Part shown: piece by piece, positions 11,567 through 22,988 of the stretch
Layout: the number at the start of each line of letters is the position of its first letter
Position numbering within the stretch: position 1 is the first letter of the stretch
Assembly (NCBI GenBank): GCA_015039365.1
Contig: WION01000030.1
Coordinates: forward strand, 278,277 to 342,276
Direction: 5' to 3'
Length of the DNA: 64,000 nt
DNA from: Amanita rubescens
Lineage: Eukaryota; Basidiomycota; Agaricomycetes; Agaricales; Amanitaceae
The notes under the pieces: generated by a model
Seen by the model: only the letters and a program-made list of their open reading frames with translations
Told to the model about the DNA's origin: nothing
Database searches by the model: none
Translations under genes and position numbers: made by a program

Positions 11567-12073
11567 ATGGGGTACAATTTACTGGCTTGCTGTCTGTACA
11601 CTGGTGGAAGCAGCATGAGGGGTGCATTGTGGCATTGGGCAGAGCATCTGCGGTGGGCCCCAGAGGGTGATGGCAGCGAGTCGTCACCCGGGTTGCCGGG
11701 GTACGTGCCGTGTCTTGGGGACACGCTGACAACTTCCGACACCAGCTCCAGGCTGCGGCGTTCATCCCGCCTCGATGCAACTGCAAAATCTGGTACCTCC
11801 AAAAACCCACCCAAAAAACCCAGACCATCGGTGATTATCAACCTCCCTCCAGGGCCCAACGCACCGGAATGTTACACCTCCGAGTTAAGAGGGCAGACCT
11901 GTATCGACTCCCTGCTCCGACGGCAAATCAACCCAACCCCAACCCATTACCACCTCTTGCAGGCACAACCTGGCCATCTGAACGTGATCATTGCTAGTCC
12001 TGCAGATCTGCAGTCCATTCGCAAGGCGACACCAGTAGACTGGCTCATTCAGGGTGGCACGGTTCATATTTGA
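11567..12073 (+). CDS. Hypothetical ORF, possibly upstream part of the HNH gene
   Basis: An open frame of about 169 codons from ATG 11567. It has a low-complexity Ser/Arg-rich centre followed by KPRPSVIINLPPGPNAPE and ends GGTVHI before a TGA. The family is not recognised. Its position directly before the HNH-nuclease segment and the frequent frame breaks nearby suggest it could be an N-terminal part of that gene, but no splice joining the two is evident. It may equally be non-coding. Confidence 0.25.
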   Translation: MGYNLLACCLYTGGSSMRGALWHWAEHLRWAPEGDGSESSPGLPGYVPCLGDTLTTSDTSSRLRRSSRLDATAKSGTSKNPPKKPRPSVIINLPPGPNAPECYTSELRGQTCIDSLLRRQINPTPTHYHLLQAQPGHLNVIIASPADLQSIRKATPVDWLIQGGTVHI

Positions 12074-12237
12074 GCCACTCGGAACGGGCTCCCTATCTAC
12101 ATTCACGACGAATACGCTCGGGTGGTGGTTGAATAGAGATAGTGATCCAACGTGGAGGGTGGTGGCAGCAAGGGGAGCTATTGATAGCGACGATATATGA
12201 ATTTCGCCCAAACAATACTCCTGTCTTGCTCTCCAAG

Positions 12238-13055
12238 ATGAGTCTTCGTCAAGAGATGTCCGTGACAACAAACACATCGAGACCACAAGCTGCAGTGTTC
12301 CGCCAAGCGCTACTTGGGCGTGACAGGGCATGCGTTATTTCACAAACTTCATACCCTATAATGCTTACCGGATCTCATTTGGCTCCAAGGCGCCTTGGTG
12401 ATGCTGGTGTTCGATCTGTGATCCAACGCTTCACCGGTTTTCCCTCCACGGTGAACAGGTATCATCATACCCTAGGAGTTCTCCTCTTGAAGACCTTGGA
12501 CTCGGCGGCGGACAATTACGAGCTGGGATTTTGGCACCGTGGACCTGGTGTAAGTCTCCTTTCATTTGATCTGTATCACGTTAATATTCAGCATACTGGA
12601 ATGGCAGCACCAATATGTCGTCCACAATTTTTATGAGGCGCCTCTGACTACTAGTGGGACGGAGCCGCTAAACCCAAATGACCAAATGTTACATGATTAT
12701 CCAATCACACTCACCACCCATAACAACTTACGCCTTCCTCCGGCTGGCTTGTTTAACTGGCACTACCTCCAGTGCGTCCTCAAAAGATTTGCCACCTAAT
12801 GAATATAAACAAATCGAAAACATAACCCATTTCACTGTGCCATTCCGTACAGAAGACGATGATGATGAGAGTGACTTCGACTTTGACGACGAGAGAAACA
12901 TTGCAAACCCTCCTTATCCTTCTTATCCTATCGAGCTTGCTGAGGCCAGAGCGCGACAGCATTTGGAGGATGCAGAGCGTGATCATGCCATTATGGAATG
13001 GAACTCTGGGGTCTCTGCAGCGGTTGTTTCCATGAGGGCAAGTTTTGTACACTAG
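12238..13055 (+). CDS. HNH endonuclease-domain protein, one frame break
   Basis: The reading begins at or before MSLRQEMS (ATG 12238; the frame is open from a GTG at 12142). It shows the fungal HNH pattern RDRACVISQ, then LTGSHLAPRRLGDAGVRS and LGVLLLKTLDSAADNYELGF. Fungal proteins of this type are abundant in Agaricomycetes, and their function is mostly unknown. An intron (about 12550-12602) joins GPG to HQYVVHNFYEA. After LKRFAT the frame breaks by one base (near 12796) and resumes as NEYKQIENITHFTVPFR, a short acidic run, and LEDAERDHAIMEWNSG. The break is either an indel error or a mutation. The N-terminus is unresolved. Confidence 0.6.
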
Positions 13056-13216
13056 AATGTCATATCCAAAGTGTCCTCTTCATACCTTGAAAGGGCGCAG
13101 CATTCATGACGAGGGGCCTCGCAGCGCAAAAAAGATGACTTGAGTCGACGAACAGACAACAATTTGACTGGCTTCGATTCTACAAAACTAAACTAACAGG
13201 AAACATCATTTACATT

Positions 13217-14048
13217 TTAGTTAAGAACCCGCTCTGATGTACGAAGAAGGTCAAACAAATCGACGCTAGTACAAACCATCGCTTCAGGACCCTCATCAGC
13301 ATACACCACGTAAAAAAATATTTCTTGATCTGCAGTAATAAACGCTGGAATACGAAAGACTTCATAGTATGCTTCAACTTCATTGAAGGACACAAAGGTC
13401 TCCCTCTGAAGCAGTTCTGGACAACGTTGATATTGGATGAGCTCCATCTCCTGGAGCGGAACACGAGGCAGATTCATGACCTCTTTCGACTTGAACGCGC
13501 GAGCAGGGAGGGTGAGGGTAGTGGGATAACCGACGCGGGTTCAGATGAGACGTCAATAGCAGCGGGAGACTGTTTGCTTGAGAAGGCGTTAATAGGCATG
13601 CAGAGCACAAGCACGTACTCAAGCTCCACTTTGCGACGAATAAATTCCAGATAAACGCGTTATCCATGTTCGGACACCTTTATCGTCAAGAGCCGGCAGA
13701 CAAAGTACGCAGCGTAAACCACATGAAGGTGGCTACAGGAAACAGTAGATTAGCAATCACGAGTCCGTCGAACTTATACGCAGCCTCTGAGCCTCATACT
13801 CCAGCACAGTTCTGCAGTCCTTCTTGAGCACCTTCTCCGAATCTTCGATGTAACAGGTCGAATTCGTCACGGCGTGGCAAGCCCATTGGCTTTGAGTTTG
13901 CTTTGTATTCTCGTTGCGCTTTAGTCAATGCTCCTAAATCTCTACGCAAGACGGCTGAATGCTCTGTGCAGATCCTTTCGTATCGATAGAGATCTTGGGA
14001 TGCTTTGGCGATAATAGCCTGCTCTGCAATTGTGAACGTTCCGGGCAT
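13217..14048 (-). CDS. Unrecognised gene region, probably fragmented
   Basis: From ATG 14048 there is an 84-codon charged, helical frame (MPGTFTIAEQAIIAKASQDL; KAQREYKANSK; DEFDLLHRRFGEGAQEGLQ). A GT-AG intron at about 13733-13797 leads to a short hydrophobic tail and a stop. Further down the same strand a second open stretch (13217-13477) begins MNLPRVPLQEMELIQYQ and ends LLRTSERVLN. I recognise neither, and cannot tell whether they are one gene broken by frame errors or two. Confidence 0.3.
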
Positions 14049-14138
14049 TATTAGAGGTAAGTAAGATGATAAGGATAAGATTGACAGGGGCCGTCACTGC
14101 GCAATTGATAATTCGTATCTCCTAATTTAAATTATGAC

Positions 14139-14478
14139 ATGACCCTATCCCGTGGCGACTTGGTGACAGAGGTGAGCTTGCCGTCATGGAACATTGAAGA
14201 TAGAACCGTAGTCCATTGCCATTTTCGAAATTTTGTACGGGAATGTTAATGTTGAGGTTGTTGCAATATGTGCGCGTATGTCATTTGTTCACACTTACTT
14301 AGCAGTCGCGTTACCACTGCCTGATTAATGAAGCAAACTTCTATGATGATATAGGGCTACATGCTATTACACGCGATTTGCAAGTCACGCTGAACGATAT
14401 ACGGATGACGGAGAAGTTCTCTGAGCCTAACGTGCGAGTGCCGACGCCTCAAGGTGTACCAAAATGTACGGCCTAACT
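14139..14478 (+). other. Unrecognised two-exon coding-like segment
   Basis: From ATG 14139 the frame reads MTLSRGDLVTEVSLPSWNIE and stops after about 40 codons. After a possible acceptor near 14303 another open stretch reads INEANFYDDIGLHAITRDLQ and FSEPNVRVPTPQGVP. Composition looks protein-coding, but no family is recognised. It diverges from the minus gene starting at 14048. Confidence 0.25.
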
Positions 14479-14682
14479 TTCGGTTTACAGCTCTTAATAT
14501 ATATTTCTGTGCGGAAGCGACATAGAATCAAGTGGTCCAGAAAGAGTTACAGCTTATATGAATATTATACTACCGCATCCTATACGGCTACCTCACTGGT
14601 TAGTAGTGCTTGTCAAAGTGAGATTTGGCGTAGTCCTCCGCTAGACACCGATCAAGTCAGTACGACCCAGATCATAAAATGA

Positions 14683-15190
14683 TTATTGGTGCTCACCCTC
14701 CTTCTGAGCCTTTTTCTTATCGAGGTAGTCGAGCTACGATAGCTAACGTTAAAAAACATACCCGATGCGGAATGATTACTTTGGTATACGTACCCCTTTT
14801 GTCTCGACTAGGCGATCGATGATGACGCCAGAAAGCCCAGCGCTTGACATTTACAGTGAGAAGATCATCCATGTTACTTGCGCGATCAACTTACAAGATT
14901 TCCATCGCCTTCGCGTGGTTGTTAGGGTTGCCATTCTTCTCGCAGTGGTCGTTGTATGCTTTAGCGGCCTTGATTAATCTATGTTATTGCTCGTTGTCAT
15001 TTGAGGATGATGCGTATTCTTTACCTCGTAAGCAGCAGCACCAGCTATCACCTGGTGAGAAAGCTTAGCCTTGTGTTGAGCATCCGAAACCTGCAAAGAG
15101 TGATTAACGACATGGGAGCAATTCGATGAAGATTATAAGTACTGATTTGTAGTCATTGTGGTGGTCGTCGTTGTGATCGAATTTGCCCAT
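14683..15190 (-). CDS. CipC-like protein (DUF3759), copy B
   Basis: This has the same five-exon plan as copy A. The protein starts MGKFDHNDDHHNDYKS and continues VSDAQHKAKLSHQVIAGAAAYE, AAKAYNDHCEKNGNPNNHAK, AGLSGVIIDRLVETKG and LDYLDKKKAQKEGEHQ. Introns interrupt at equivalent codons, so the copies arose by DNA duplication. The N-terminus is His/Asp-rich, shorter than in copy C. A TATATAAA box lies about 55 bp upstream. The family is stress- or drug-induced in other fungi; induction here is inferred only from that and from the TATA promoter. Confidence 0.85.
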
Positions 15191-15243
15191 GGTAGAGACG
15201 ATGTAATACGGGTGATTGCTGGTTTCCAGTGGAGATCACCTGC

Positions 15244-15251
15244 TTTATATA
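15244..15251 (-). promoter_or_regulatory. TATA box of CipC-like copy B
   Basis: TATATAAA on the minus strand, 54-61 bp before the start codon. Confidence 0.6.
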
Positions 15252-16134
15252 CAGGAAGCCAGGCTTATCTATTCACCATCTCCGAACGAACGGCGAAAAT
15301 GATTAACGATGGATATCAGATGGATCCGTGTCCATGCGTGGGTTGCACTGCCATCGGATTGTAGCAATCACGTCAGCGCCACTGGTTTGAACTTTGAACT
15401 ATGCGCTGATAGGAGGGTGGTCCCGAAGGCTCTGCTGGGCACTGCCCGCAGTTGCACACATCATAGACGTAGTTCGATTGTCTAATTCTTCGTCATTTTA
15501 GAAAAAGCACCCTCAGGCTCAAAAATTATGCGACGCAGCGCGGTGCACTGCAATGATTGCAGCCGACCAATGCAAATAGATGATGGTGAGTAAACTTGTT
15601 GATGTCCCTATCAGCGCTGGGGCGATTGTGGGGTAAGTACGTGGACAGCTGAAACAGGCTGAAACGATGCAAAGTTTGATATGTGGTCTTGGCGGGCGAC
15701 CGTGTAACCCTAGCAATCACACAGTGGTGTGAATCTTCCCGGCCTCTTGGTCACGTCAACTTGAAGTATATACCTGAGTATTTTGCTGCTCAGTAAGCAC
15801 TCAGGGCTCAGAAAGCTTACAACATGGCTCTAGAATCTATGGATTTCTAACGTGCTGCAAGATACTTAGATAGGTACAAGCCAGCAGGCGCGATAATCGA
15901 TATCACTCTCGATCATTGTTCGTGTCACGTGAACTCTGCGCATTGAACATTCATCATCGCTTGAAGCATGCTGCATGCACACATCTACATTTAGATTTCA
16001 AGGTATATCACATTCAATACATATCCGGGTCATAACTACACCACTAATAATATCCTCCAAAGTGTCCGTCGCCGTGTTCTCGCACTGCACATTTGCGGTC
16101 AGCACAACTTGTCGAGAAACCATGTGAGAATTAA
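15252..16134. other. Intergenic, no gene seen
   Basis: Upstream region of copy B and downstream region of copy C. Only short overlapping ORFs without recognisable content. It could hold regulatory sequence for copy B. Confidence 0.35.
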
Positions 16135-16669
16135 TCAATAATGCTCACCAGCTTGCAGAGCCCTGTGTCTGTCGATCATGTCGAGCTGCGATGATCATCA
16201 TTTAGCATCGTGCCGCACTAACGCGGAGTTATCTACTCACCCCCTTCGTCTCGATCATACGGTCGAGGAAGAAACCAGCGAAACCAGCACTAGGAGTTAT
16301 CTCAATCCCAAATTGTCACCGCGAACTATTGCGAAATACTTACAAGACTTCTTTGGCCTTCTCGTGGCTTACCGGGTGACCGTTCTTCGCACAGTGCTCA
16401 TTGTACGCTTTAGCAGCCTGGTTCCAAAGTTCATCTGACCGCGATATGATGAATCAACACGTTCAATTACCTGGTAAGCAACAGCAGCTGAGATCAACTC
16501 ATGAGAGAGTTTGGCCTTGTGGTGAGAACGATCGTACTAGACAATAGGATTTCAGTCCCGGAACGTCGACAGCTATGGAGAATCGTACCTCCTGGTAGGC
16601 CCTGTAGTGGTCCGCGTTGTGGTCGAAGTCACGGTGGTGGCGGTGATGATGCTCGTGGTGGTGGCCCAT
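16135..16669 (-). CDS. CipC-like protein (DUF3759), copy C, His-rich N-terminus
   Basis: Five exons. The start MGHHHEHHHRHHRDFDHNAD is strikingly His-rich, suggestive of metal binding, though that is not established. It is followed by YDRSHHKAKLSHELISAAVA, AAKAYNEHCAKNGHPVSHEK, AGFAGFFLDRMIETKG and LDMIDRHRALQAGEHY. All intron positions match copies A and B. It appears intact. A TATATAAA box lies about 80 bp upstream. CipC is induced by concanamycin and found in stressed fungal proteomes; its molecular role remains unknown. Confidence 0.87.
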
Positions 16670-16746
16670 AGTAGCACTGAGGAGATGTGTGTGGGTTTGT
16701 AAAGGTAGGAAAAACTTGTTGGTGCTCAATCAAATAATTGCCTGTG

Positions 16747-16754
16747 TTTATATA
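16747..16754 (-). promoter_or_regulatory. TATA box of CipC-like copy C
   Basis: TATATAAA on the minus strand, 78-85 bp before the start codon. Confidence 0.55.
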
Positions 16755-18323
16755 TCATTACGTCGGGCCTTTATCTTTTCCAAAAGAAATGGTGATGGAG
16801 CCGGAAGCTGTGGGCGGAATTTAGTTTAGCTCCGCGCGTTGCCAAGCGAAGGCGTGACCTATCGGGCTATGCTGCATTAAGCCCTTACGCCCGCATACGC
16901 GGCAGAACCCGCAACGTTGTTTTATCGCTTGCACAATAACTCGGATGGTCTTAATATAATGATAGATGATGAATATGAGAGTACAACAACCGACTATCTT
17001 CGGCAATGTGGGACCAGCTCAGCATTGTCACAACGGAGTGAAGATTTAGTTTTTGTTTCCATTGGAATGGCACATGTATGTAAGGTAACGCGCATCAGGA
17101 TGACCAGTGCGAAGTTTGTTGATTATGTCGACAATGTTTGTTGCTTCAGTTCTGTACGTTTCCGATTGAACAGTGGACCAGCAGCACCATGATCATGGAG
17201 AAGCTGAGGGCCATAGAACGCACTGAGTTTAATGTATGAATCGACGAGTTAGCAGTGAATTTGCGTACAGTGTGGAACCATCAACCCAGTAGGAATGGTT
17301 GGTGGCATCTCTTGCGGACGGGATGAACAGGACAGGTTCAATAATGTCAGTTTGGAACGGAGCCTTTCTTCGTCACAGAATTGAGTGCGGCATCCAGAAC
17401 AGATTAGTAGGGCGTGTCTGAGACATGACCAGCCACATTTTCCATTCGGTGATATGACGATTGCCTAGCCTTCTGTAGCATCTGTGTCTGAGTTGTTGAC
17501 GTGAACGTGGAAACGTTTCGGCATACAGAAAGTGAAGGCCTGTCGGCACGGAGAGGCATTGAGCAGCCAACATTTGTTGAGGGGATAATGCATACACCAA
17601 TGAATGGCTTAAGAAACGGATGAGAAACATGGAAATTGCGCATAATCAGCAGATACGCATTGTAATGTTTGGGGAAACAGTCAACAAGGATGGAGGGGAA
17701 GTGCACGAGATGCTTCGAATGTTGCCTAGTCTTTTGTATTATTGGACAGAGTGGAAAGCCGTAGCCGTGAATGTAGCTTGGTTGTCGGAAGGGCATACTC
17801 ATTTAAGTGAACCGCGAACGGTTTTCAGCCGATGCGCCCGTTCAAATGCGAGATTACATTTGGGCCGTCGATGCGTAGATTGCGCCACCTATATCAGATT
17901 ACAGGGTGAGGAAGCGATCAATGTGGACGAAAGGGAAGTGCATGAGATACATCGAACGTTGCCGGAAATTACAGACGGCGTGGAGCACGAGACCATGGGA
18001 ACGCGCATGTGACTTTGCATTTTCCCATATGCAAGGTGCGCCGCAAGACCCACAACCCATGGTTGCGGGGATTGCGCACCGCGCCATCGAAGCTCTGCAT
18101 TGCCAACAACGTCCGACGTCAGCTTACACCATCCGCAGCATCTGCGAGCGGAACAATAATAGGACATTGTACATTACTATATCATTTTACTTCTACAGTA
18201 ATATAATAAATATTGAATAGCTGACTGATATAAAACCATGCCTAACGAGAACAATACGCTCACATGTGAGATGGAATAATGGTTCTCGGATCATGAATAT
18301 TGTAATTGAATCGCGCTCGCAAA
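16755..18323. other. 1.6-kb spacer with no recognised gene
   Basis: Several ORFs of 60-132 codons overlap on both strands and none is recognisable. The stretch holds a diverged direct repeat (annotated separately) and otherwise looks like eroded or non-coding DNA. Confidence 0.4.
17640..17975. repeat. Diverged direct repeat, two copies ~245 bp apart
   Basis: A segment at about 17690-17730 and another at about 17930-17975 share the pattern gaaagtgcaYgagatRcWtcgaaYgttgcc. On the minus strand both translate to similar peptides (HLVHFP and YLMHFP contexts). This may be a relic of duplicated coding sequence. Confidence 0.45.
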
Positions 18324-21204
18324 TTATGCAGCAGGTGTAGCTGTTGGATCGCGAAATACCTGTGTGGAAACAGTGAATTTGACGGTCGTGAGAGCTGTTG
18401 TACGAAGTGTGGTACCTTCAAACCCCAAATATCGCCAACCCTCCGCCCGATATCAGTGTCGTTATTTATTTCGCCGGAACCGGAACCGGATTCAAGTTTG
18501 AGACCCTGTTCATTCGCAAGATGCAACAAACAGATGAAACAGAAACTAGTGCTGATTTCTTCCATCTTATCTCGTGGATAGGACTTCTGCAATCCATTAA
18601 TAACTTGCGAAAAAGCACGGCCTTCTGAAGGGTCCGTTGGTGGGGAATTTGATGTTTCGTCCACATCCTGTCACCAACAGTCAGGGAATGCACAGCGTGC
18701 GCAAGAAAGAAAACACTTTACCATGCTGTCTTCAGTTTCCTGTGGAGGTGGTGCCGTCACAATATCAAGGCCTTTCCAGATGTTGTCCTTAAGTTTCCGC
18801 ACATCGACGCGCTTTGCCCGTTTTGCATAATTGACAAACTCAGGTCGCACACGGCGCGTCTGACCTGCAGTAGCAGCTAGGAGATCCTGTTCCCCAGCAT
18901 CCGCGTCAGGCGCGCCCATGCCATCACCGTCGTAGACATCATCAAACCCGGGTCCGTCATCATAATCATCGTGGAAGAATTGTGTATTGAACGGCACAGC
19001 ACCATCGTTCTGGTCTGTTACCGTAACCATTAGCGAAAAGTGAATCATTATTGAGAAGACAACTGACCGCCTTCATCGCCTTCATCGCCATTTCTACCGG
19101 CGGCCTGCTCTGCGGCTGCTTGTACCCAATAATTCTCGTCGACCTCTCCATCTCCCGCTTCGTTAAATCGTACTTTGTGTCCTCGCATCTTGAGCTAAAA
19201 GGCAATGTAAAGAAGTGAAGTAATTCTACGGCAGGACGGCTCACGTAGAATTTCGGCTTGAGGAACAAGGTAACGAGTTGACGCGACGAGAAGTGCATAT
19301 CGTCCGGCAACCTATGGTCATCCTTCTTTTCTTTCTCTTTTGTCCCTTTCCGCTTGCCCTTCTTTGAACTTGTAGCACCTGTTCCAGGTAGATTTATACT
19401 TGCTCCCTTCGTGACTGGTGCAAAAAGTTCATTTGTTATCTCTTTGAGGGCTTTTCCGTCCTCGGTAGGTGACAAGAAATCGACCTTGAATGCTTCCTTT
19501 CTTTGGCGAGGTTTGGCAGCCTTATTAGCACTTGCGTCCGCTTCGGCTGGTCATTCGTTAGCGAATTGCCTCGAAAAATAAACCGACATAGACTTACGTT
19601 TCCGAATTACTTTTCTCAGCTTCCAATGTTCAGGGCCAGCCCAGTTTTTTAGAAAGTTCTGGTCAAAATAATCCATTGCGCCTCCTTCTCCGTCTGCGTC
19701 CGTCATGGCCATGATAAGATCACGTTCCGTAGGCAGACGGCGTGGATCGAAGGGAACAAATTCCGCGGGTCTAGCTTCTCCACGTTGACCCTCTTCACCG
19801 ACAGGTGACCCATTGTCGTTCCCATCGCCGTTATCGTCGCCACCGATCATGTCGCCGCCGAAGTCGTCTGCAGCTGCATCTGCTCCCATGAAGAAATCTT
19901 CGACAGGTGGCGCTCCGCCCTCATCTCCTGCATTGAATGCTTCACCTCCGAAGTCGTCATCATCGTCATCATTTGCACCTGTGCCGGTATTGCCTGCGAG
20001 GAATGTGGTGGTGTCGTCGAATGAGAAAGCATCTTTCGAGAAAGAAAACCCAGCTAATGAATGACAGATAGCTTTATCATCGAGTGCAGAGAGGTCGGGT
20101 AGGAATTCCTCTGAAAATATAGTCAGATGTGGATCACAATGTCAAAGGCTGCATGACCTACTTCGGAGGTATGACAAATCGACATCATCTTCGGGATCGA
20201 GTAGTTCTTCATCCTCTTCGTCATCTGCTTTGCCGCCGAGAGAATCACTAGCATCAAAAATGACCCTCATTGCTTCGCTTCCCATTCCTAGACTGAGGTG
20301 GTTCATCAACAACCCCTGAGCGCCCCCTTCGTCAAAGTCTGCGCAAGTTTTCTTGAAAAGAGGGTCAACGTTAAACTCGAGGTCCAGCTTCTTGCTCCTC
20401 AGTTGAGCGGGATCCTTGGCAAGCGTAGCACCAGGGCGATTCGTTTTCTGTCTCTTTTTGACTTGGGCAGGATCTGCTTCCGGATTATCCGAATTGACTT
20501 CGTCACCATCCCTCTCGATGCCACCATTTGCGATGTTATTCAATAGTTTTCCGGTCTCGGTACCGATGCTGTCTACACGACTTGTCCAAATCTTGACGCA
20601 GCCGTCCAAAGTACACGACGCTCGCTGAAAGTTGATGGAGTTATCATCAACATTCCGCAGAAGAGACATGTCATGGAAGTAGTCTATGAGCGCAAAACTC
20701 CACGAGTTTGCGGCATTGATTTTCTGCGTTCATTTGAGAAATGAAAACGGGAGCGGGTAAAAGTTGACTCACGTTGTCGGTTGCCATTTTCATCCATTCT
20801 TCAAAGTTCGAATTCATCACATCGAATGGAGTGTCCGAGATTTGAGGGGGGGCGACGGTGTTGAGCTGCTTCTGTTTTCCTGCGCGGGCGGGTTCACCAT
20901 GATCGGCGTCTGAGGTCATGTTTTCGGAGCCAGGCAAAGCGGCGTCAATAACGGTCAATTTAGTGCTCTTCCGCCTTTTACGTTTTTCGGCTGCATCATC
21001 ATTGATGTTCACCGATTTCGTACGCAAGGGTGGCCGTCCTGATTCTAATGTAAAGCTAGCATCGTTATCAGGGGCGTGCGCCTCGCTTAGGCGTTTTTTT
21101 AGCCTTTGAGGTTTTGGAGTTTCCTGACCGCTTTCAATATCGGTGTCCCCCTCATAAAGACTCTGAGATTCTTGCTGTCCTCGCGGGCGACGCGTGCTGG
21201 GCAT
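18324..21204 (-). CDS. CND2: Condensin complex subunit 2 (kleisin, barren/CAP-H)
   Basis: The kleisin of condensin I bridges the SMC heads for mitotic chromosome condensation. The start MPSTRRPRGQQESQSLYEGD lies at 21204. Introns in consistent phase link the conserved N-terminal region (PFDVMNSNFEEWMKMATDN, INAANSWSFALIDYFHDM, NFQRASCTLDGCVKIWTSRV) to the acidic middle. The middle includes the FDPRRLPTERDLIMAM and DYFDQNFLKNWAGPEHWKL blocks, followed by KPKFY, then LKMRGHKVRF, and finally EGRAFSQVINGLQKSY. Removing the last intron gives the family ending IWGLKVFRDPTATPAA and a TAA at 18324. The protein is about 830 residues, close to the usual length, with no frame breaks. It diverges from the coiled-coil gene at 21301 across 96 bp. 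Confidence 0.93.
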
Positions 21205-21300
21205 TTTGGGTCCTCAACAAAGGCGTTTAAGCACGTGATCTGGCCACTCGCGAATCGCGAGTCGTAACGCGTGACAGTAACGCGTCGTTCTCACCTTACC

Positions 21301-22956
21301 ATGCACGCTGCAAGAGCAAGCCTAGGTCTTCCTCCAAGACCGTCTTCTAGCTTCTGGGCCCATGTCATGGAAAACGAGAAGAACGGCCCGAATGCTCCTT
21401 CACAGAATACACTGCCGTTGTTGACACCTTTGGACAAGAACGCAACCGCAACACGCCTCTTACTGCATGATACCCAGGCTAACCTCGAAAAATTCTCCGG
21501 GAAGGTTGACAAGCTACTGGAAGGATTCTCTGAGGCAAAACAAGAAGTCAAGCTTGTCAAAACGCTATTTGAACGCGACAGAGAAGCACTTGTCAATGAC
21601 GTCATCGACCTCGGTACGTTATTGCCAAGCGTGCAGCTGGTGTATGCGTATGCAATTTATTGCGGTGCTAGTCAATAGATGCCAAACCCAAATACAAAAT
21701 TCTTTGGGCTCTCCGGCACAGAGTTCTGTTGTTGACCAATTCTTCAAGGAAGTTAGCCGACTATTAGAGAACCTCGACAAGCGACTCGACGCAATGCAAA
21801 CGGTAGCTGGAACTAGCATATCATGATACTTCGGATATATCTTAATTGTTGCTCTGATCTCTTAGCTCTCCCAGACACATGCCCAAAGCCTTCAAACGCA
21901 AATTCAGGCGATACAGGTCATCCAAGAACAGCAGTGTACCATACTTTCTACCTTGACTCCTCTCATGCCTCTGCTTCAGGCTATACCTCTGCATATCGAC
22001 CTCGCTAAGAACTCGGTTATGGATGCCTTACAGAAGCAAGGAACTGGCGACGCAAAATCTGTTCAGACATCCCCAATCCTACAGACTCCTGGCGTTCGTA
22101 ATTCTATCAAGCGTTCTCGTGCATATTCTCGTTCAGGCGATATGGCTGCATCGACATCTCAGAAAAACAAGAGATTTTGCGAAGCACGTGAAGTTACAAT
22201 GCCTCCAAGTGGACCGTCCGCGGTTTGCAACCGCAATAATCCAGACACGCCGCAGCCAGATTCCAGAAGACCATCATTGCGTAGTAATTCACGGGGCAGC
22301 GTCTTGGTCGATCACTTTCAAACACCTAGTCAGAAATCCAAGGCAATCATCGATTCCCTGACACATTCAAAGCATCGCTCGACCCGCCCGCCCCATATTT
22401 CCGCTTTGGGCGATCGTGCAAACACATTGCGACCTGCAACAACCGAAATGCATACATCCACAGATACGTTAAGCAGACTAACCAACCTAAGATGCAATAC
22501 ATCCATACAGAGCAATTGCACGCCGCCAGTGGCTCGCCCTTCACCTTCAGATATTCTAGCTATGAATAGGAAGGAAGCGAACCCAGCGCGGCAACTTTCC
22601 GTTTCAGCCGTACTAACTTCCCAGCAAACAAGGCACTTCAACGCTCTCAAGAAATCGTCCACATACATGCGACCTCCACAGCTCGAGACATCGCAGCCGT
22701 CAGGAACCCTGGTTTCTATGTCTTTTACTTACTTGCCATGTCTTTTGCTCACGTAGACCAAGACACATCGATTAAGACCGGCGACGACGCTATTACCCTC
22801 AAAAAGCGGCTTTGCGCTGCCAAGGCGCAGGCGCTCTCCGCCCGTCAGTTGTTACCACCGTCCCCTTACCCTTGCTTAACCTCTTAATAGAAGGAAGGAC
22901 GGAGATTCATTCCTCTACTAGACTCGGAAGATGAAAGTTCTATCGCTTCTCCTTAA
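21301..22956 (+). CDS. Coiled-coil hypothetical protein
   Basis: ATG 21301 is followed by MHAARASLGLPPRPSSSFWA. Three further exon joins fit GT-AG rules: at about 21614-21670, 21811-21866 and 22712-22758. A last intron before KEGRRFIPLLDSEDESSIAS gives the stop at 22956. Residues 50-220 are helical with heptad character (DTQANLEKFSGKVDKLLEGF; FFKEVSRLLENLDKRLDAM; LQTQIQAIQVIQEQQ). The remainder is Ser/Pro/Arg-rich and probably disordered. The architecture resembles fungal meiotic or chromosome-associated coiled-coil proteins, but I do not recognise a specific family. The divergent position next to condensin CND2 may mean co-expression. Confidence 0.65.
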
Positions 22957-22988
22957 CTTCCGGCATGTCATAGATACGCTCCTCTATG

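Noticed and set aside
11885..12331. 148-codon minus-strand ORF
   Set aside because: No start context or recognisable family; overlaps the HNH-nuclease segment on the plus strand.
17620..18012. 130-codon plus-strand ORF in the 1.6-kb spacer
   Set aside because: Internal repeat and competing minus-strand frame; no recognisable protein.
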